Numbered from the stretch's first letter, positions 17,875 through 26,567 are shown. The stretch: 64,000 nt of DNA from Streptomyces sp. NBC_00690 (GCF_036226685.1 NZ_CP109009.1:3906001-3970000), one strand, 5' to 3'. The notes: generated by a model not told the origin, from the sequence alone. Numbers and translations: made by a program.

Positions 17875-18573
17875 TCAGGCGTCGAGCACGGACCGCCATT
17901 CGCGTACCGCCGATGCCGACACCGGCCCGGTCCAGCCGTCGGGGCGGGCCGCTCCACCGATGTGGAAGCCCTCGATGCCGGCCGAGAGCAGCACTGATAC
18001 ATGGTCCAGGCGCAGTCCGCCGCCGACCAGGATCTGGGCCTCGTACCCGGGCTCGCCCGCGCGGGCCACCTCCGCGAGGAGTGTCGGCAGTCCTGCGTCG
18101 ACGCCCGTGGGGGATCCGGCGGTCAGATAGGTGTCGAGGCCGGGCACGTCCGCCAGTCGCGTGCGCAGGGCGTCCCGGTCCTTGGCGCGGTCGATGGCCC
18201 GGTGGAAGGTCCAGGCACAGCCGGAGATCTCCACCAGGATGCGTTCGACGGTGACCAGGTCGGGGTTGCCCGATGCGTCCAGGTAGCCGAGGACGAATTC
18301 GTCGGCGCCCTCGGCCCGTAGTCCGGCGGCGGCCTCCACCAGGTTCTCGACGTCCTGGGGTGACCCGGCCGTGAATCCGTCGGTCAGTCGCAGCATGACG
18401 CGCAGCGGGATGTCCACGGCGGCCCGGATGCGGCCGAAGGTCTCGCGGGACGGGGTCAGCCCGTCCGCCGCGATGTCCGTGACCAGCTCAAGCCGGTCCG
18501 CGCCTCCGGTCTGGGCCGCGACCGCGTCCTCGGCGTCCAGAGCGATCACCTCTAGGACTGCACGGTTGCTCAT
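17875..18573 (-). CDS. cutC: CutC-family protein
   Basis: A 232-residue TIM-barrel protein. Family signatures are ALDAEDAVAAQTGGADRLELV near residues 10-31, RVMLR near 57, FVLGYLDASGNPD near 96 and FHRAID near 122, with ILVGGGL near the C-terminus. CutC was named for copper tolerance, but its biochemical activity is unproven and the barrel resembles sugar-converting enzymes. The gene is divergent from copA, which suggests copper, yet a DasR-like site sits upstream of it, which suggests amino sugars. ATG at 18573; the ribosome site is GGAGGAAT-like (CTGGAGGAATGG). Confidence 0.9.
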   Translation of the reverse strand: MSNRAVLEVIALDAEDAVAAQTGGADRLELVTDIAADGLTPSRETFGRIRAAVDIPLRVMLRLTDGFTAGSPQDVENLVEAAAGLRAEGADEFVLGYLDASGNPDLVTVERILVEISGCAWTFHRAIDRAKDRDALRTRLADVPGLDTYLTAGSPTGVDAGLPTLLAEVARAGEPGYEAQILVGGGLRLDHVSVLLSAGIEGFHIGGAARPDGWTGPVSASAVREWRSVLDA

Positions 18574-18611
18574 GTGACCCCATTCCTCCAGGGAGACGGC
18601 TTATCGCTCCA

Positions 18612-18627
18612 ATAGGTCTAGTCCAAT
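18612..18627. promoter_or_regulatory. DasR-like operator (dre) upstream of cutC
   Basis: ATAGGTCTAGTCCAAT matches the 16-bp dre consensus ACTGGTCTAGACCACT at 12 positions, including GGTCTAG and the following CC. It lies 39 bases before the cutC start. The flanking TAGTC...GACTA pair makes a longer inverted repeat. Binding is inferred from sequence only. Confidence 0.5.
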
Positions 18628-18683
18628 AAACAAGACTAGTGCTCAGCCTGCGCAGCCGCAGCAGCACCCCCATGGGTCCACAC

Positions 18684-18712
18684 TTGCATGAGATACGGGC
18701 AGGGGGTATACA
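18684..18712 (+). promoter_or_regulatory. copA promoter
   Basis: TTGCAT (18684-18689) and TATACA (18707-18712) are separated by 17 bases, a good match to a housekeeping sigma promoter in such GC-rich DNA. Transcription would begin near 18719, immediately before the CsoR-type operator. Confidence 0.65.
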
Positions 18713-18726
18713 TGGACCCAGAAGAG

Positions 18727-18745
18727 ATACCCCCTAGGGGTATCA
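18727..18745. promoter_or_regulatory. CsoR-type operator before copA
   Basis: A perfect inverted repeat, GATACCCC-CTA-GGGGTATC, typical of the G-tract palindromes bound by the copper repressor CsoR. It covers the region just after the predicted start point and ends 21 bases before the copA ATG, so repressor would block transcription until copper releases it. Confidence 0.75.
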
Positions 18746-18766
18746 GCCGCCGGACAGGGAGGACTC

Positions 18767-21034
18767 ATGGCGCACACAGCCACCCACCAAGAGGTAGAAC
18801 TCGCCATCGGCGGGATGACGTGTGCCTCCTGCGCGGCCCGCATCGAGAAGAAGCTCAACCGCATGGAAGGCGTCGAGGCCACCGTCAACTACGCCACCGA
18901 GAAGGCCAAGGTCACCTTCGCGGGCGAGATCTCCGTCCAGGACCTGATCGGCACGGTCGAGGCGACCGGATACAGCGCCAAGCAGCCCAAGCCGGCCCCC
19001 ACCCACGGTACGACGGGCGGAGCTGACGACGGCGACCAGGAGACCGAAGGCGAGGACCGCGAACTGGTGACCTTGCGCCAGCGCATGATCACCGCCGTCA
19101 CCCTCTCGATCCCGGTCATCGCCATGGCGATGATCCCCGCCCTCCAGTTCCAGTACTGGCAGTGGCTCTCGCTCACCCTCGCCGCTCCGGTCGTCACCTA
19201 CGCCGGCTGGCCCTTCCACCGCGCGGCCTGGAAGAACCTGCGGCACGGCTCGGCCACCATGGACACCCTCGTCTCGGTGGGCACATCGGCCGCGTTCATC
19301 TGGTCGCTGTACGCCCTGTTCTGGGGCCACGCCGGAATGCCCGGCATGACCCACCCCTTCGAGCTCACGATCTCCCGCAGCGACGGCGCGTCGAACATCT
19401 ACCTGGAGGCCGCGGCCGGCGTCACGGCGTTCATCCTGGCCGGCCGGTTCTTCGAGGCGCGCTCCAAGCGGAAGGCGGGCGCGGCCCTGCGTGCGCTGAT
19501 GCACCTGGGCGCCAAGGAGGTCACGGTCCTGCGGGACGGCCAGGAGGTCCGCGTACCCACCGGTGAACTGGCGGTCGGCGACCACTTCCTGGTGCGCCCC
19601 GGAGAGAAGATCGCCACGGACGGCGTGGTCGTCGAGGGCTCGTCCGCCGTGGACGCCTCGATGCTGACCGGTGAGTCCGTGCCGGTCGAGGTCTCCCCCG
19701 GTGACGGTGTCACCGGTGCCACCCTGAACGCCGGCGGCCGACTGGTCGTCGAGGCCACCAGGGTCGGCGCGGACACCCAGCTCGCCCGGATGGCACAGCT
19801 CGTCGAGGACGCCCAGAACGGCAAGGCGTCCGCCCAGCGGCTGGCCGACAAGATCTCCGCGGTCTTCGTCCCGATCGTGATCCTGCTCGCCCTCGGCACC
19901 CTCGCGGTGTGGCTGGCGACCGGCGAGGGCTGGGCGGCTGCCTTCACCGCTGCGGTGGCCGTACTGATCATCGCCTGCCCCTGCGCGCTCGGCCTGGCCA
20001 CACCGACCGCCCTCATGGTCGGCACCGGCCGGGGAGCCCAGCTCGGCATCCTGATCAAGGGGCCCGAAGTCCTGGAGACCACCCGCAAGGTCGACACCGT
20101 CGTCCTGGACAAGACCGGAACCGTCACCACCGGCAAGATGACCCTGCTCGCCGTCCACACCGCCGAGTCCACCGACGAGACCGAGGTGCTCCGGATCGCC
20201 GGCGCCCTGGAGAACGCATCCGAGCACCCCATCGCCCAGGCCGTCGCCGCCGGCGCCATCGAGAAGACCGGCGCCCTGCCGACCCCCGAGGACTTCGCCA
20301 ACATCCCCGGACTCGGCGTCCAGGGAATCGTCGAGGGCCGTGCGGTCCTGGTCGGCCGGCAGAAGCTGCTCGCCGAGTGGGAGATCCACCTCCCGGTGGA
20401 GCTGGAGCGCGCCAAGGCGGACGCCGAGGCCGCGGGCCGCACCGCGATCGCGGTGGCCTGGGACGGCGAGGCCCGTGCGGTCCTGGAGGTCGCCGACGCG
20501 GTGAAGGACACCAGCGCCGAGGCGATCAAGGGGCTGCGCGCCCTGGGACTGACCCCGATCCTGCTCACCGGTGACAACCGGGCGGTGGCCGAAGCGGTGG
20601 CCGCCGAGGTCGGCATCGACGAGGTGATCGCCGAGGTCATGCCGGAGGACAAGGTCGACGTGGTCAAGCGGCTCCAGGCCGAGGGCCGGAGCGTGGCCAT
20701 GGTCGGCGATGGCGTGAACGACGCTGCGGCGCTCGCCCAGGCCGATCTGGGGCTCGCCATGGGCACCGGTACGGACGCGGCGATCGAGGCCAGCGATCTG
20801 ACCCTCGTACGGGGCGACCTGAGGGCCGCGGCCGATGCCATCCGGCTCGCCCGTCGCACCCTGGGCACGATCCGCTCGAACCTGTTCTGGGCCTTCGCCT
20901 ACAACGTGGCCGCCCTGCCGCTCGCCGCGCTGGGGCTCCTCAGCCCGATGATCGCGGGTGCGGCGATGGCCTTCTCCTCGGTGTTCGTCGTGGGCAACAG
21001 TCTGCGACTGCGCCGCTTTAAGTCGGCCGTCTAG
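18767..21034 (+). CDS. copA: Copper-exporting P1B-type ATPase
   Basis: A 755-residue P-type ATPase. One N-terminal heavy-metal domain has GMTCASC at residues 16-22. The membrane CPC motif at 404-406 ([13 protein letters not shown]) defines the Cu(I) group, DKTGT begins at Asp448 (the phosphorylated residue), HP is in [10 protein letters not shown], and [16 protein letters not shown] is the hinge motif. It exports Cu(I) at the expense of ATP. ATG start with GGGAGG seven bases upstream. The promoter and the CsoR-type palindrome are just upstream; no copZ or csoR gene is in the window, so the repressor is encoded elsewhere. Confidence 0.95.
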   Translation: MAHTATHQEVELAIGGMTCASCAARIEKKLNRMEGVEATVNYATEKAKVTFAGEISVQDLIGTVEATGYSAKQPKPAPTHGTTGGADDGDQETEGEDRELVTLRQRMITAVTLSIPVIAMAMIPALQFQYWQWLSLTLAAPVVTYAGWPFHRAAWKNLRHGSATMDTLVSVGTSAAFIWSLYALFWGHAGMPGMTHPFELTISRSDGASNIYLEAAAGVTAFILAGRFFEARSKRKAGAALRALMHLGAKEVTVLRDGQEVRVPTGELAVGDHFLVRPGEKIATDGVVVEGSSAVDASMLTGESVPVEVSPGDGVTGATLNAGGRLVVEATRVGADTQLARMAQLVEDAQNGKASAQRLADKISAVFVPIVILLALGTLAVWLATGEGWAAAFTAAVAVLIIACPCALGLATPTALMVGTGRGAQLGILIKGPEVLETTRKVDTVVLDKTGTVTTGKMTLLAVHTAESTDETEVLRIAGALENASEHPIAQAVAAGAIEKTGALPTPEDFANIPGLGVQGIVEGRAVLVGRQKLLAEWEIHLPVELERAKADAEAAGRTAIAVAWDGEARAVLEVADAVKDTSAEAIKGLRALGLTPILLTGDNRAVAEAVAAEVGIDEVIAEVMPEDKVDVVKRLQAEGRSVAMVGDGVNDAAALAQADLGLAMGTGTDAAIEASDLTLVRGDLRAAADAIRLARRTLGTIRSNLFWAFAYNVAALPLAALGLLSPMIAGAAMAFSSVFVVGNSLRLRRFKSAV

Positions 21035-21037
21035 GAA

Positions 21038-21070
21038 CCGGCCCTTAAAGCCGACGAGGCAGAGGGCCGG
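21038..21070. terminator. Hairpin between copA and DUF6479 gene
   Basis: An 8-bp stem CCGGCCCT against AGGGCCGG with a 17-base loop directly after the copA stop, shared by the convergent gene ending at 21090. Confidence 0.6.
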
Positions 21071-21089
21071 ATGAGCGGGAGTCGGGGCG

Positions 21090-21407
21090 TCAACCGCCCA
21101 GGCTCCCGCTTCCGAATGCCCCGCCGCCGACGTTCTTCCCGTGCATGGGCCTGGCTTCCCGCCCCTTGCCGGTGCTGTGGGAGCTGTGCGCCTTCATGTT
21201 GTACGGCAGCAGACGTTCCCCACCGTGCGGGAAGTCGTCGACGTCTTCCTCGCGGACCTCTTCGATGTGCTCCCGGTGGGCCGGTTTGTGCGGCTGCTCA
21301 TCGGGCCGCGGCGGCTCGTACTCCTCCCGGCGGCGCGAGTCCCACCACATGGCCGCGGTCAGCAGGGCCACCAGGAAAATACCGATGATGAGCATGAGTG
21401 CGATCAT
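21090..21407 (-). CDS. DUF6479-type single-pass membrane protein
   Basis: A 105-residue protein: an N-terminal membrane helix (MIALMLIIGIFLVALLTAAMWW), a charged middle (DSRRREEYEPPRPDEQP), and a tail ending GGGAFGSGSLGG. This matches a small Streptomyces family of unknown function. ATG at 21407 with GGAAGG nine bases before it; the open frame further upstream is leader. The 5' side is relatively AT-rich and probably contains its promoter. Convergent with copA. Confidence 0.7.
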   Translation of the reverse strand: MIALMLIIGIFLVALLTAAMWWDSRRREEYEPPRPDEQPHKPAHREHIEEVREEDVDDFPHGGERLLPYNMKAHSSHSTGKGREARPMHGKNVGGGAFGSGSLGG

Positions 21408-21574
21408 GGTGTCTGCCTTCCGTACGGGGTGGCACGCACCTCTTCTTCCCTCCAGTATCGCCCTCTTTGTACGCTTTAGGCTGATCTGGTGGAATAAGAT
21501 CGCTCTGACCTGCATGAACGGGATGCAGACGACCATGCGGACACCGCGAACCGTGCCGCTCTAGAGTCGGACGC

Positions 21575-22315
21575 ATGAGCCCCGCCGACGCCGGCCTCCC
21601 GGAACCCCGAGCACACCACGCACTCCAGGCACCCCCGTCACCTCAGGTGCTCGTCGAGCGCTTCTCCCGCGCCCTGCTGGCCGCCCGCGCCGATGCCCCG
21701 GGCCCCGACCCCCGGCCGTACGCCGATGCCCTCCTCGCCCGCTGGGACGAGCCGCAGCGCCGCTACCACACCACCGCCCACCTCGCCGCGGTCCTGGACC
21801 ACATCGACGCGCTCGCGCCGCACGCGGCGGACGCCGACCTCGTACGACTGGCGGCCTGGTTCCACGACGCGATCTACCTCCCCGACCGCTCGGAGAACGA
21901 GGAGCGCTCGGCCCGGCTCGCCGAACGCGCCCTGCGCGAGGCAGGGCTGCCCGACTCCGCCACCGCGGAGGTCGCCCGACTCGTCCGGCTCACCGTCACC
22001 CACGCCCCCGAGCCGACCGACACCAACGGCGCGGTCCTGTGCGATGCGGACCTCGCGATCCTCGCGGCACCCCCGACGGCCTACGCGGCCTATGCGGCGG
22101 CCGTGCGCGAGGAGTACGGATTCGTCCCGGACGACGCCTTCCGCGTCGGCCGGGCCGCGGTCCTGCGCCAACTCCTCGCACTGCCCGCGCTGTTCCACAC
22201 CCCGCAGGCGGTACGGGAGTGGGAGGAGGCCGCGCGCACCAATCTGGCGGCCGAGATCGGTCGACTCGACGCCGACCCACCGCACTCGACGGGCACCCAC
22301 CCCTCACCCGCGTGA
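21575..22315 (+). CDS. HD-domain metal-dependent hydrolase
   Basis: A 246-residue helical protein. The motif RRYHTTAHLAAVLDHID supplies the first histidines and LAAWFHDAIYLP the HD pair of the metal-dependent phosphohydrolase superfamily; VRLTVTH and LCDADLAIL carry later metal ligands. The layout matches the group of predicted HD hydrolases of about 200 residues whose substrates are unknown. ATG at 21575 starts the frame; the first 25 residues are Pro/Ala-rich and may be dispensable. Nothing nearby indicates the substrate. Confidence 0.8.
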   Translation: MSPADAGLPEPRAHHALQAPPSPQVLVERFSRALLAARADAPGPDPRPYADALLARWDEPQRRYHTTAHLAAVLDHIDALAPHAADADLVRLAAWFHDAIYLPDRSENEERSARLAERALREAGLPDSATAEVARLVRLTVTHAPEPTDTNGAVLCDADLAILAAPPTAYAAYAAAVREEYGFVPDDAFRVGRAAVLRQLLALPALFHTPQAVREWEEAARTNLAAEIGRLDADPPHSTGTHPSPA

Positions 22316-22465
22316 ACAATCCTGCGGGCCGATACGCCTAGATCGTGGCTAAGCGCACTGGGGCCCGGAGTCCGGCGCGTACCGCACCGGCATATCACCG
22401 GAATTTCCTGGCCGAAATTCACTGTGGCGGGAATGCAGACCCCAAGGCGTCCCGTTGCCACTGCT

Positions 22466-23713
22466 ATGCCCGACTCCACCCAGCGCTCCCGCATGCCCCT
22501 CGCCGTCTACATCCTCGGCCTCTCCGTCTTCGCCCTCGGCACCAGCGAATTCATGCTCTCCGGGCTACTCCCTCCCATCGCCGACGACATGGACGTCTCC
22601 ATCCCGCAGGCCGGCCTGCTCACCTCCGCCTTCGCCATCGGCATGGTGATCGGAGCGCCCCTGCTGGCGGTCGCCACCCTCCGGCTCCCCCGCAAGACCA
22701 CCCTCATCACCCTGATCTCCGTCTTCGGCCTCGGGCAGGTGGCCGGCGCAGTGGCACCGACGTACGAGATCCTCTTCGCCTCCCGGGTGATCAGCGCACT
22801 GGCGTGCGCCGGCTTCTGGGCGGTCGGCGCGGCGGTCGCCATCGCCATGGTTCCGGTCACCTCACGGGCCCGAGCCATGGCCGTGATGATCGGCGGGCTC
22901 TCCATAGCCAATGTCCTCGGCGTTCCGGCCGGGGCGTTCCTGGGCGACCACCTCGGCTGGCGATCCGCGTTCTGGGCCGTGGGTCTGGCATCGGCCGTCG
23001 CGCTCGTCGGCGTGATCACCCTGATCCCGCACATCCCGCTCCCGGCCGAGAAGCCGAGGCTGAAGCGGGAACTGCTGATCTACCGCGACCGACAGGTCTG
23101 GCTGTCCATCGCCGTGACCGCGCTCGCGGCGGGCGGAGTGTTCGCGGTGTTCACCTACTTCGCCCCGCTGCTGACCGATGTGGCGGGCATGGACAAGAGT
23201 TCCGTCCCGATGGTGCTGGGTCTCTTCGGCCTCGGCGCTCTGGTGGGCACGGTGGTCGGCGGTCGGGTCGCCGATGCGCACCTCTTCGGAGTGCTGCTCT
23301 CCGGCATCACGGCATCGACGGTCTTCCTCGCGGCGCTCGCCCTCTTCGCCTCGACGCCCGCAGTGACGATCGCGCTGGCGTTCCTGCTCGGCCTCTCCGC
23401 GTTCTACACCGCGCCGGCGCTCAACGCCCGGATGTTCAACGTGGCGGGCGCAGCCCCCACCCTGGCGGGCGCGACGACGACCGCCGCCTTCAACCTGGGC
23501 AACTCGGGCGGCCCTTGGCTCGGCGGCAAGGTGATCGACGGCGGGTTCAGCCCCGCGGCGACGGCCTGGGCCGGGGCGGGAATGACGATCGTGGCACTGG
23601 CCCTGGTGGCCGTCTCACTGCGACTCCACGGCACCTCCCGCCTGGTCGCGGCCTCCGCACCGGCTTCCGACTCCCCCGTCCTACCTGCGACACCGAGCCC
23701 CGAGCGCGTCTGA
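22466..23713 (+). CDS. Cmx/CmrA-type MFS drug exporter
   Basis: A protein of about 415 residues with 12 predicted helices. The opening MPLAVYILGLSVFALGTSEFMLSGLLPPIADDM is close to chloramphenicol exporters of the Cmx/CmrA group, and motif C occurs as NVLGVPAGAFLGDHLGWRSAFW. It probably exports amphenicols or a native metabolite by proton antiport. Upstream GTG (22424) and ATG (22433) codons are in frame; the ATG at 22466 is chosen as nearest to helix 1 but has no clear ribosome site. Such genes are common in Streptomyces genomes and do not by themselves mark a biosynthetic cluster. Confidence 0.8.
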   Translation: MPDSTQRSRMPLAVYILGLSVFALGTSEFMLSGLLPPIADDMDVSIPQAGLLTSAFAIGMVIGAPLLAVATLRLPRKTTLITLISVFGLGQVAGAVAPTYEILFASRVISALACAGFWAVGAAVAIAMVPVTSRARAMAVMIGGLSIANVLGVPAGAFLGDHLGWRSAFWAVGLASAVALVGVITLIPHIPLPAEKPRLKRELLIYRDRQVWLSIAVTALAAGGVFAVFTYFAPLLTDVAGMDKSSVPMVLGLFGLGALVGTVVGGRVADAHLFGVLLSGITASTVFLAALALFASTPAVTIALAFLLGLSAFYTAPALNARMFNVAGAAPTLAGATTTAAFNLGNSGGPWLGGKVIDGGFSPAATAWAGAGMTIVALALVAVSLRLHGTSRLVAASAPASDSPVLPATPSPERV

Positions 23714-23729
23714 TCCGGTGCACGATTCA

Positions 23730-23768
23730 CCCGGCCGTGGGACGCAGGACAAAACGGCCACGGCCGGG
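23730..23768. terminator. Hairpin after the exporter gene
   Basis: An 11-bp stem CCCGGCCGTGG against CCACGGCCGGG with a 17-base loop, 16 bases after the exporter stop. Confidence 0.65.
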
Positions 23769-23879
23769 GAAACCATCGACGGCGCCTATCAACACGCCGA
23801 GCGGGTGCCCTTCGGGCAGCAGGTCCGGCTACCGGTGCCGTTCGACCTCAAGCTCGACACCGCGCCCTTTCCCCACTGA
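23751..23879 (+). pseudogene. C-terminal remnant of a Uma2-family (DUF820) protein
   Basis: One frame ending at TGA 23877-23879 reads KTATAGETIDGAYQHAER, then VPFGQQVRLPVPFDLKLDT and APFPH. This is the usual last beta-hairpin of Uma2-family putative endonucleases (VPFG...LPxPFxxxLDT). No start codon or catalytic core precedes it: the frame runs into the exporter terminator. I take it as the 3' end of a deleted gene. These nuclease-fold proteins are abundant in Streptomyces, often next to MFS or hypothetical genes. Confidence 0.55.
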
Positions 23880-23893
23880 CCCGCCGCAGGCGG

Positions 23894-24160
23894 CTACCAG
23901 GCCCGGCCCTTGGGGCGCCGCAGGCCGGCCGTCACCAGCAGCCGCACCACTTCGCGGCTCGACACCTCCACCGCACCGGCCTCCACCGCGTCCGCGTACC
24001 GATGGGACGGCACGTCGTAGTGATCGCGTTCGAACGCCCTCGGCGGACAACCGATCGAGGCGGCGAACACATGGAGTTCCTCGTACGACAGATCGCTGAT
24101 GAGGTGGGACCAGAGCCGACCGTGGCCCGGCCAGGTCGGTGGGTCGATGTACACGGTCAC
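23894..24160 (-). CDS. DUF4031 domain protein
   Basis: An 88-residue protein starting MTVYIDPPTWPGHGRLWSHLISD, with ELHVFAASIGCPPRAFERDHYDVP in the middle: the DUF4031 signature. Function is unknown. The GTG start overlaps the stop of the upstream gene by 4 bases (GTGA), so the two are translationally coupled. It ends convergently with the Uma2 remnant and exporter gene. Confidence 0.85.
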   Translation of the reverse strand: MTVYIDPPTWPGHGRLWSHLISDLSYEELHVFAASIGCPPRAFERDHYDVPSHRYADAVEAGAVEVSSREVVRLLVTAGLRRPKGRAW

Positions 24161-24513
24161 GCCAGCCCGCCGACCTGCGCCACCACCACGCCTGCCTTAT
24201 GGCACACCCACTGGGGATCGGGCCCCAGTTCCGGTTCCACTTCGAGGGCGTGTGGATCACCCTGATCGCACACGGGGCACAGCGGCCAGCGGCCATGTCG
24301 TTCCAAAAGGGCGTCCTGTACGTCTTGGGCGACGAGGCCCGTGATGTACTCAATGCCCTGTGGCCACTGCTCGACCCACCAGCGCCGATGGGTCACCGAG
24401 TCTTCCACCAGCGATACGACTGCCGCGTCGGCCACGTCGCGAGCGGCGAGATCCGCAAGCACGAGGGCCCGGGCCAGATGAAGGGCCTGCTCAAGAGGGT
24501 CGGCGTCGTCCAT
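24157..24513 (-). CDS. Conserved hypothetical protein with CPVC site
   Basis: A 118-residue protein. The first 60 residues are helical (ADPLEQALHLARALVLADLAARDV), then HRRWWVEQWPQGIEYITGLVAQDVQDAL, then a likely zinc-binding part with CPVCDQGDPHALEVEPELG and a later WVCHKAG. Function is unknown. The ATG at 24513 is inside a longer frame; upstream codons would cross the rpiR promoter. It forms a coupled pair with the DUF4031 gene and is divergent from rpiR, so the RpiR-type operator at 24582 may also affect it. Confidence 0.75.
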   Translation of the reverse strand: MDDADPLEQALHLARALVLADLAARDVADAAVVSLVEDSVTHRRWWVEQWPQGIEYITGLVAQDVQDALLERHGRWPLCPVCDQGDPHALEVEPELGPDPQWVCHKAGVVVAQVGGLA

Positions 24514-24563
24514 GGAGCCATTGTCACCCCTTTGGAGTACCGACCGCGGCACCGTACAGGGTC

Positions 24564-24596
24564 TTGACGTGAGGGTATTTTTGAAAATATCTTTCA
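24564..24596 (+). promoter_or_regulatory. rpiR promoter with overlapping RpiR-type operator
   Basis: TTGACG (24564-24569) and TATCTT (24588-24593) are 18 bases apart. The perfect inverted repeat TGAAA-ATATC-TTTCA (24582-24596) covers the -10 element. GAAA/TTTC half-sites are usual for RpiR/MurR regulators, pointing to autoregulation. The start point would fall at about 24600, so the message would be leaderless. Confidence 0.65.
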
Positions 24597-24600
24597 TAAT

Positions 24601-25545
24601 GTGAGTGATTCCGTGAAGGATATTTTCAGCACGCTTCCCCCTACCGGGTCAAGGGGGCATACGCCCCCTGCCCCGGCCGCCCTGGCCGCGAAGGTCCGCA
24701 CCCTCGCGCCTTCGATGACCCGCTCCATGCAACGGGTCGCCGAAGCCGTAGCCGAAGACCCCGCCGGCTGCGCCGCCCTGACCGTCACCGGACTCGCACA
24801 ACTGACCGGCACCAGCGAAGCCACCGTCGTACGCACCGCGCGCATCCTGGGGTACCCCGGGTACCGCGATCTACGCCTCGCACTGGCCGGTCTCGCCGCC
24901 CACCAGCAGTCGGGTCGATCCCCCAGCGTCACGGCTGACATCGCTGTCGACGACCCGATCAGCGAGGTGGTCACCAAGCTGGCGTACGACGAACAGCAGA
25001 CCCTCGCCGACACGGCGGCCGGTCTCGACATCGCCCAACTCTCCGCGTCCGTGGCCGCTCTCGCCACGGCCCGTCGGATCGACATCTACGGCGTCGGCGC
25101 ATCCTGCCTCGTGGGGATGGACCTCGCCCAGAAACTGCTCCGCATCGGCCTCGTCGCCCAGGCCCACGCCGATCCGCACCTGGCCATCACCAACGCCGTA
25201 CAACTGCGCTCCGGTGATGTCGCCCTCGCCATCACCCACTCGGGCAGCACCAGCGATGTGATCGAGCCACTGCGCGTGGCCTTCGACCGCGGCGCCACCA
25301 CGATCGCGGTCACCGGCCGCCCGGATGGACCGGTCACCCAGTACGCCGACCAGGTGCTGACCACGTCCACCGCCCGCGAGAGCGAACTGCGGCCGGCCGC
25401 CATGTCCTCCCGTACGGGGCAACTGCTGGTCGTCGACTGCCTGTTCATAGGTGTCGCCCAGCGGACCTACGACACGGCGGCTCCCGCACTCGCCGCCTCT
25501 TACGAAGCGCTCGCCCACCGCCACAACCACCGCAACCCGAGATGA
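24601..25545 (+). CDS. RpiR/MurR-family transcriptional regulator
   Basis: A 314-residue regulator. Residues about 20-100 are the RpiR helix-turn-helix domain (SMQRVAEAVAEDPAGCAALTVTGLA, then TSEATVVRTARILGYPGYRDLR); residues about 130-290 are a SIS domain with IYGVGASCLVGMDLAQKLLRIG and LAITHSGSTSDVIEP that binds a sugar phosphate. Because murQ follows with a 4-base overlap, the ligand is probably N-acetylmuramic acid 6-phosphate. The GTG at 24601 sits just after the -10 element, consistent with leaderless translation; a second operator copy lies inside codons 5-10. Confidence 0.9.
   Translation: MSDSVKDIFSTLPPTGSRGHTPPAPAALAAKVRTLAPSMTRSMQRVAEAVAEDPAGCAALTVTGLAQLTGTSEATVVRTARILGYPGYRDLRLALAGLAAHQQSGRSPSVTADIAVDDPISEVVTKLAYDEQQTLADTAAGLDIAQLSASVAALATARRIDIYGVGASCLVGMDLAQKLLRIGLVAQAHADPHLAITNAVQLRSGDVALAITHSGSTSDVIEPLRVAFDRGATTIAVTGRPDGPVTQYADQVLTTSTARESELRPAAMSSRTGQLLVVDCLFIGVAQRTYDTAAPALAASYEALAHRHNHRNPR
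24614..24628. promoter_or_regulatory. Second RpiR-type operator within the rpiR start
   Basis: TGAAGGATATTTTCA is an imperfect copy of the upstream 15-bp box, 32 bases (three helical turns) downstream of it and inside the first codons of rpiR. The two boxes would permit cooperative binding or a small loop. Confidence 0.6.
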
Positions 25546-25583
25546 AGAGCGGCGACGGACCACCTGATAGAGAGCAGGGCTCC

Positions 25584-26561
25584 ATGACCTCCACGTCGGC
25601 ATCGACGTCGACCTCCGCATCGGCCTCCACAGCAACCTCCGCGCACTACCGCGAACTGCGCGCCCAACTCGACTCCCTGACCACCGAGGCGTTCCGCCCC
25701 GAGCTGGCCGACATCGACGAGCTGCCCACCCTGGACATCGCGCGGATCATGAACGGGGAGGACCAGACCGTCCCCGCCGCGGTCGCCGCCCAACTGCCCC
25801 GGATCGCCGCCGCGATCGACGCCATCGCCGAACGGATGGCCCGCGGCGGACGGCTGGTCTACGCGGGCGCCGGTACGGCCGGCCGGATGGGCATCCTCGA
25901 CGCCAGCGAGTGCCCCCCGACCTTCAACACCGGCCCCACGCAGGTGGTGGGCCTCATCGCCGGCGGTACGGAGGCGATCTCCGAAGCCGTCGAGGGCGCG
26001 GAGGACGATCCCGACTTGGCCGCCGCCGATCTCGACGGGCTGGCACTGACGCCGGACGACACGGTGATCGGCGTCTCCGCCTCCGGTCGCACCCCGTATG
26101 CCGTGGGCGCCGTCGAGTACGCCCGTTCCCGGGGCGCGCTCACGGTCGGACTGTCCTGCAACGCGGGCAGCGCGCTGTCGGCCGCAGCCGACCACGGAAT
26201 CGAGGTCGTCGTCGGACCGGAACTGCTCACGGGCTCCACCCGGTTGAAGTCCGGCACGGCACAGAAGCTCGTCCTCAACATGATCTCGACGATCACCATG
26301 ATCCGGCTCGGCAAGACCTACGGAAACCTCATGGTCGATCTGCGTGCCTCCAACGAGAAGCTGCACGCCCGTTCCCGGCGGATCGTCTCCCTGGCCACCG
26401 GTGCATCCGACGAACAGGTCGAAGCCGCGCTCGTCGCCACCGACGGCGAGGTCAAGAGCGCGATCCTGACGATCCTGGGGAAGGTGGACGCCTCCACGGC
26501 CACCCGGCTGCTCACCCAATCCCACGGCCATCTCCGCGCGGCCCTGTCAGCAACCGGCTAG
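25584..26561 (+). CDS. murQ: N-acetylmuramic acid 6-phosphate etherase MurQ
   Basis: A protein of about 325 residues that cleaves the lactyl ether of MurNAc-6-P to give GlcNAc-6-P and D-lactate in peptidoglycan recycling. The signature YAGAGTAGRMGILDASECPPTF lies near residue 95, VIGVSASGRTPYAVGA near 170 and TRLKSGTAQKLVLNMISTITMI near 220, with the catalytic Glu in DASECPPT. An ATG at 25542 overlaps the rpiR stop (ATGA) and adds a polar 14-residue leader; the ATG at 25584 (with GCAGGG upstream) is equally possible. The product feeds the nag genes at 49.5 kb. Confidence 0.93.
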   Translation: MTSTSASTSTSASASTATSAHYRELRAQLDSLTTEAFRPELADIDELPTLDIARIMNGEDQTVPAAVAAQLPRIAAAIDAIAERMARGGRLVYAGAGTAGRMGILDASECPPTFNTGPTQVVGLIAGGTEAISEAVEGAEDDPDLAAADLDGLALTPDDTVIGVSASGRTPYAVGAVEYARSRGALTVGLSCNAGSALSAAADHGIEVVVGPELLTGSTRLKSGTAQKLVLNMISTITMIRLGKTYGNLMVDLRASNEKLHARSRRIVSLATGASDEQVEAALVATDGEVKSAILTILGKVDASTATRLLTQSHGHLRAALSATG

Positions 26562-26567
26562 CCCCCT

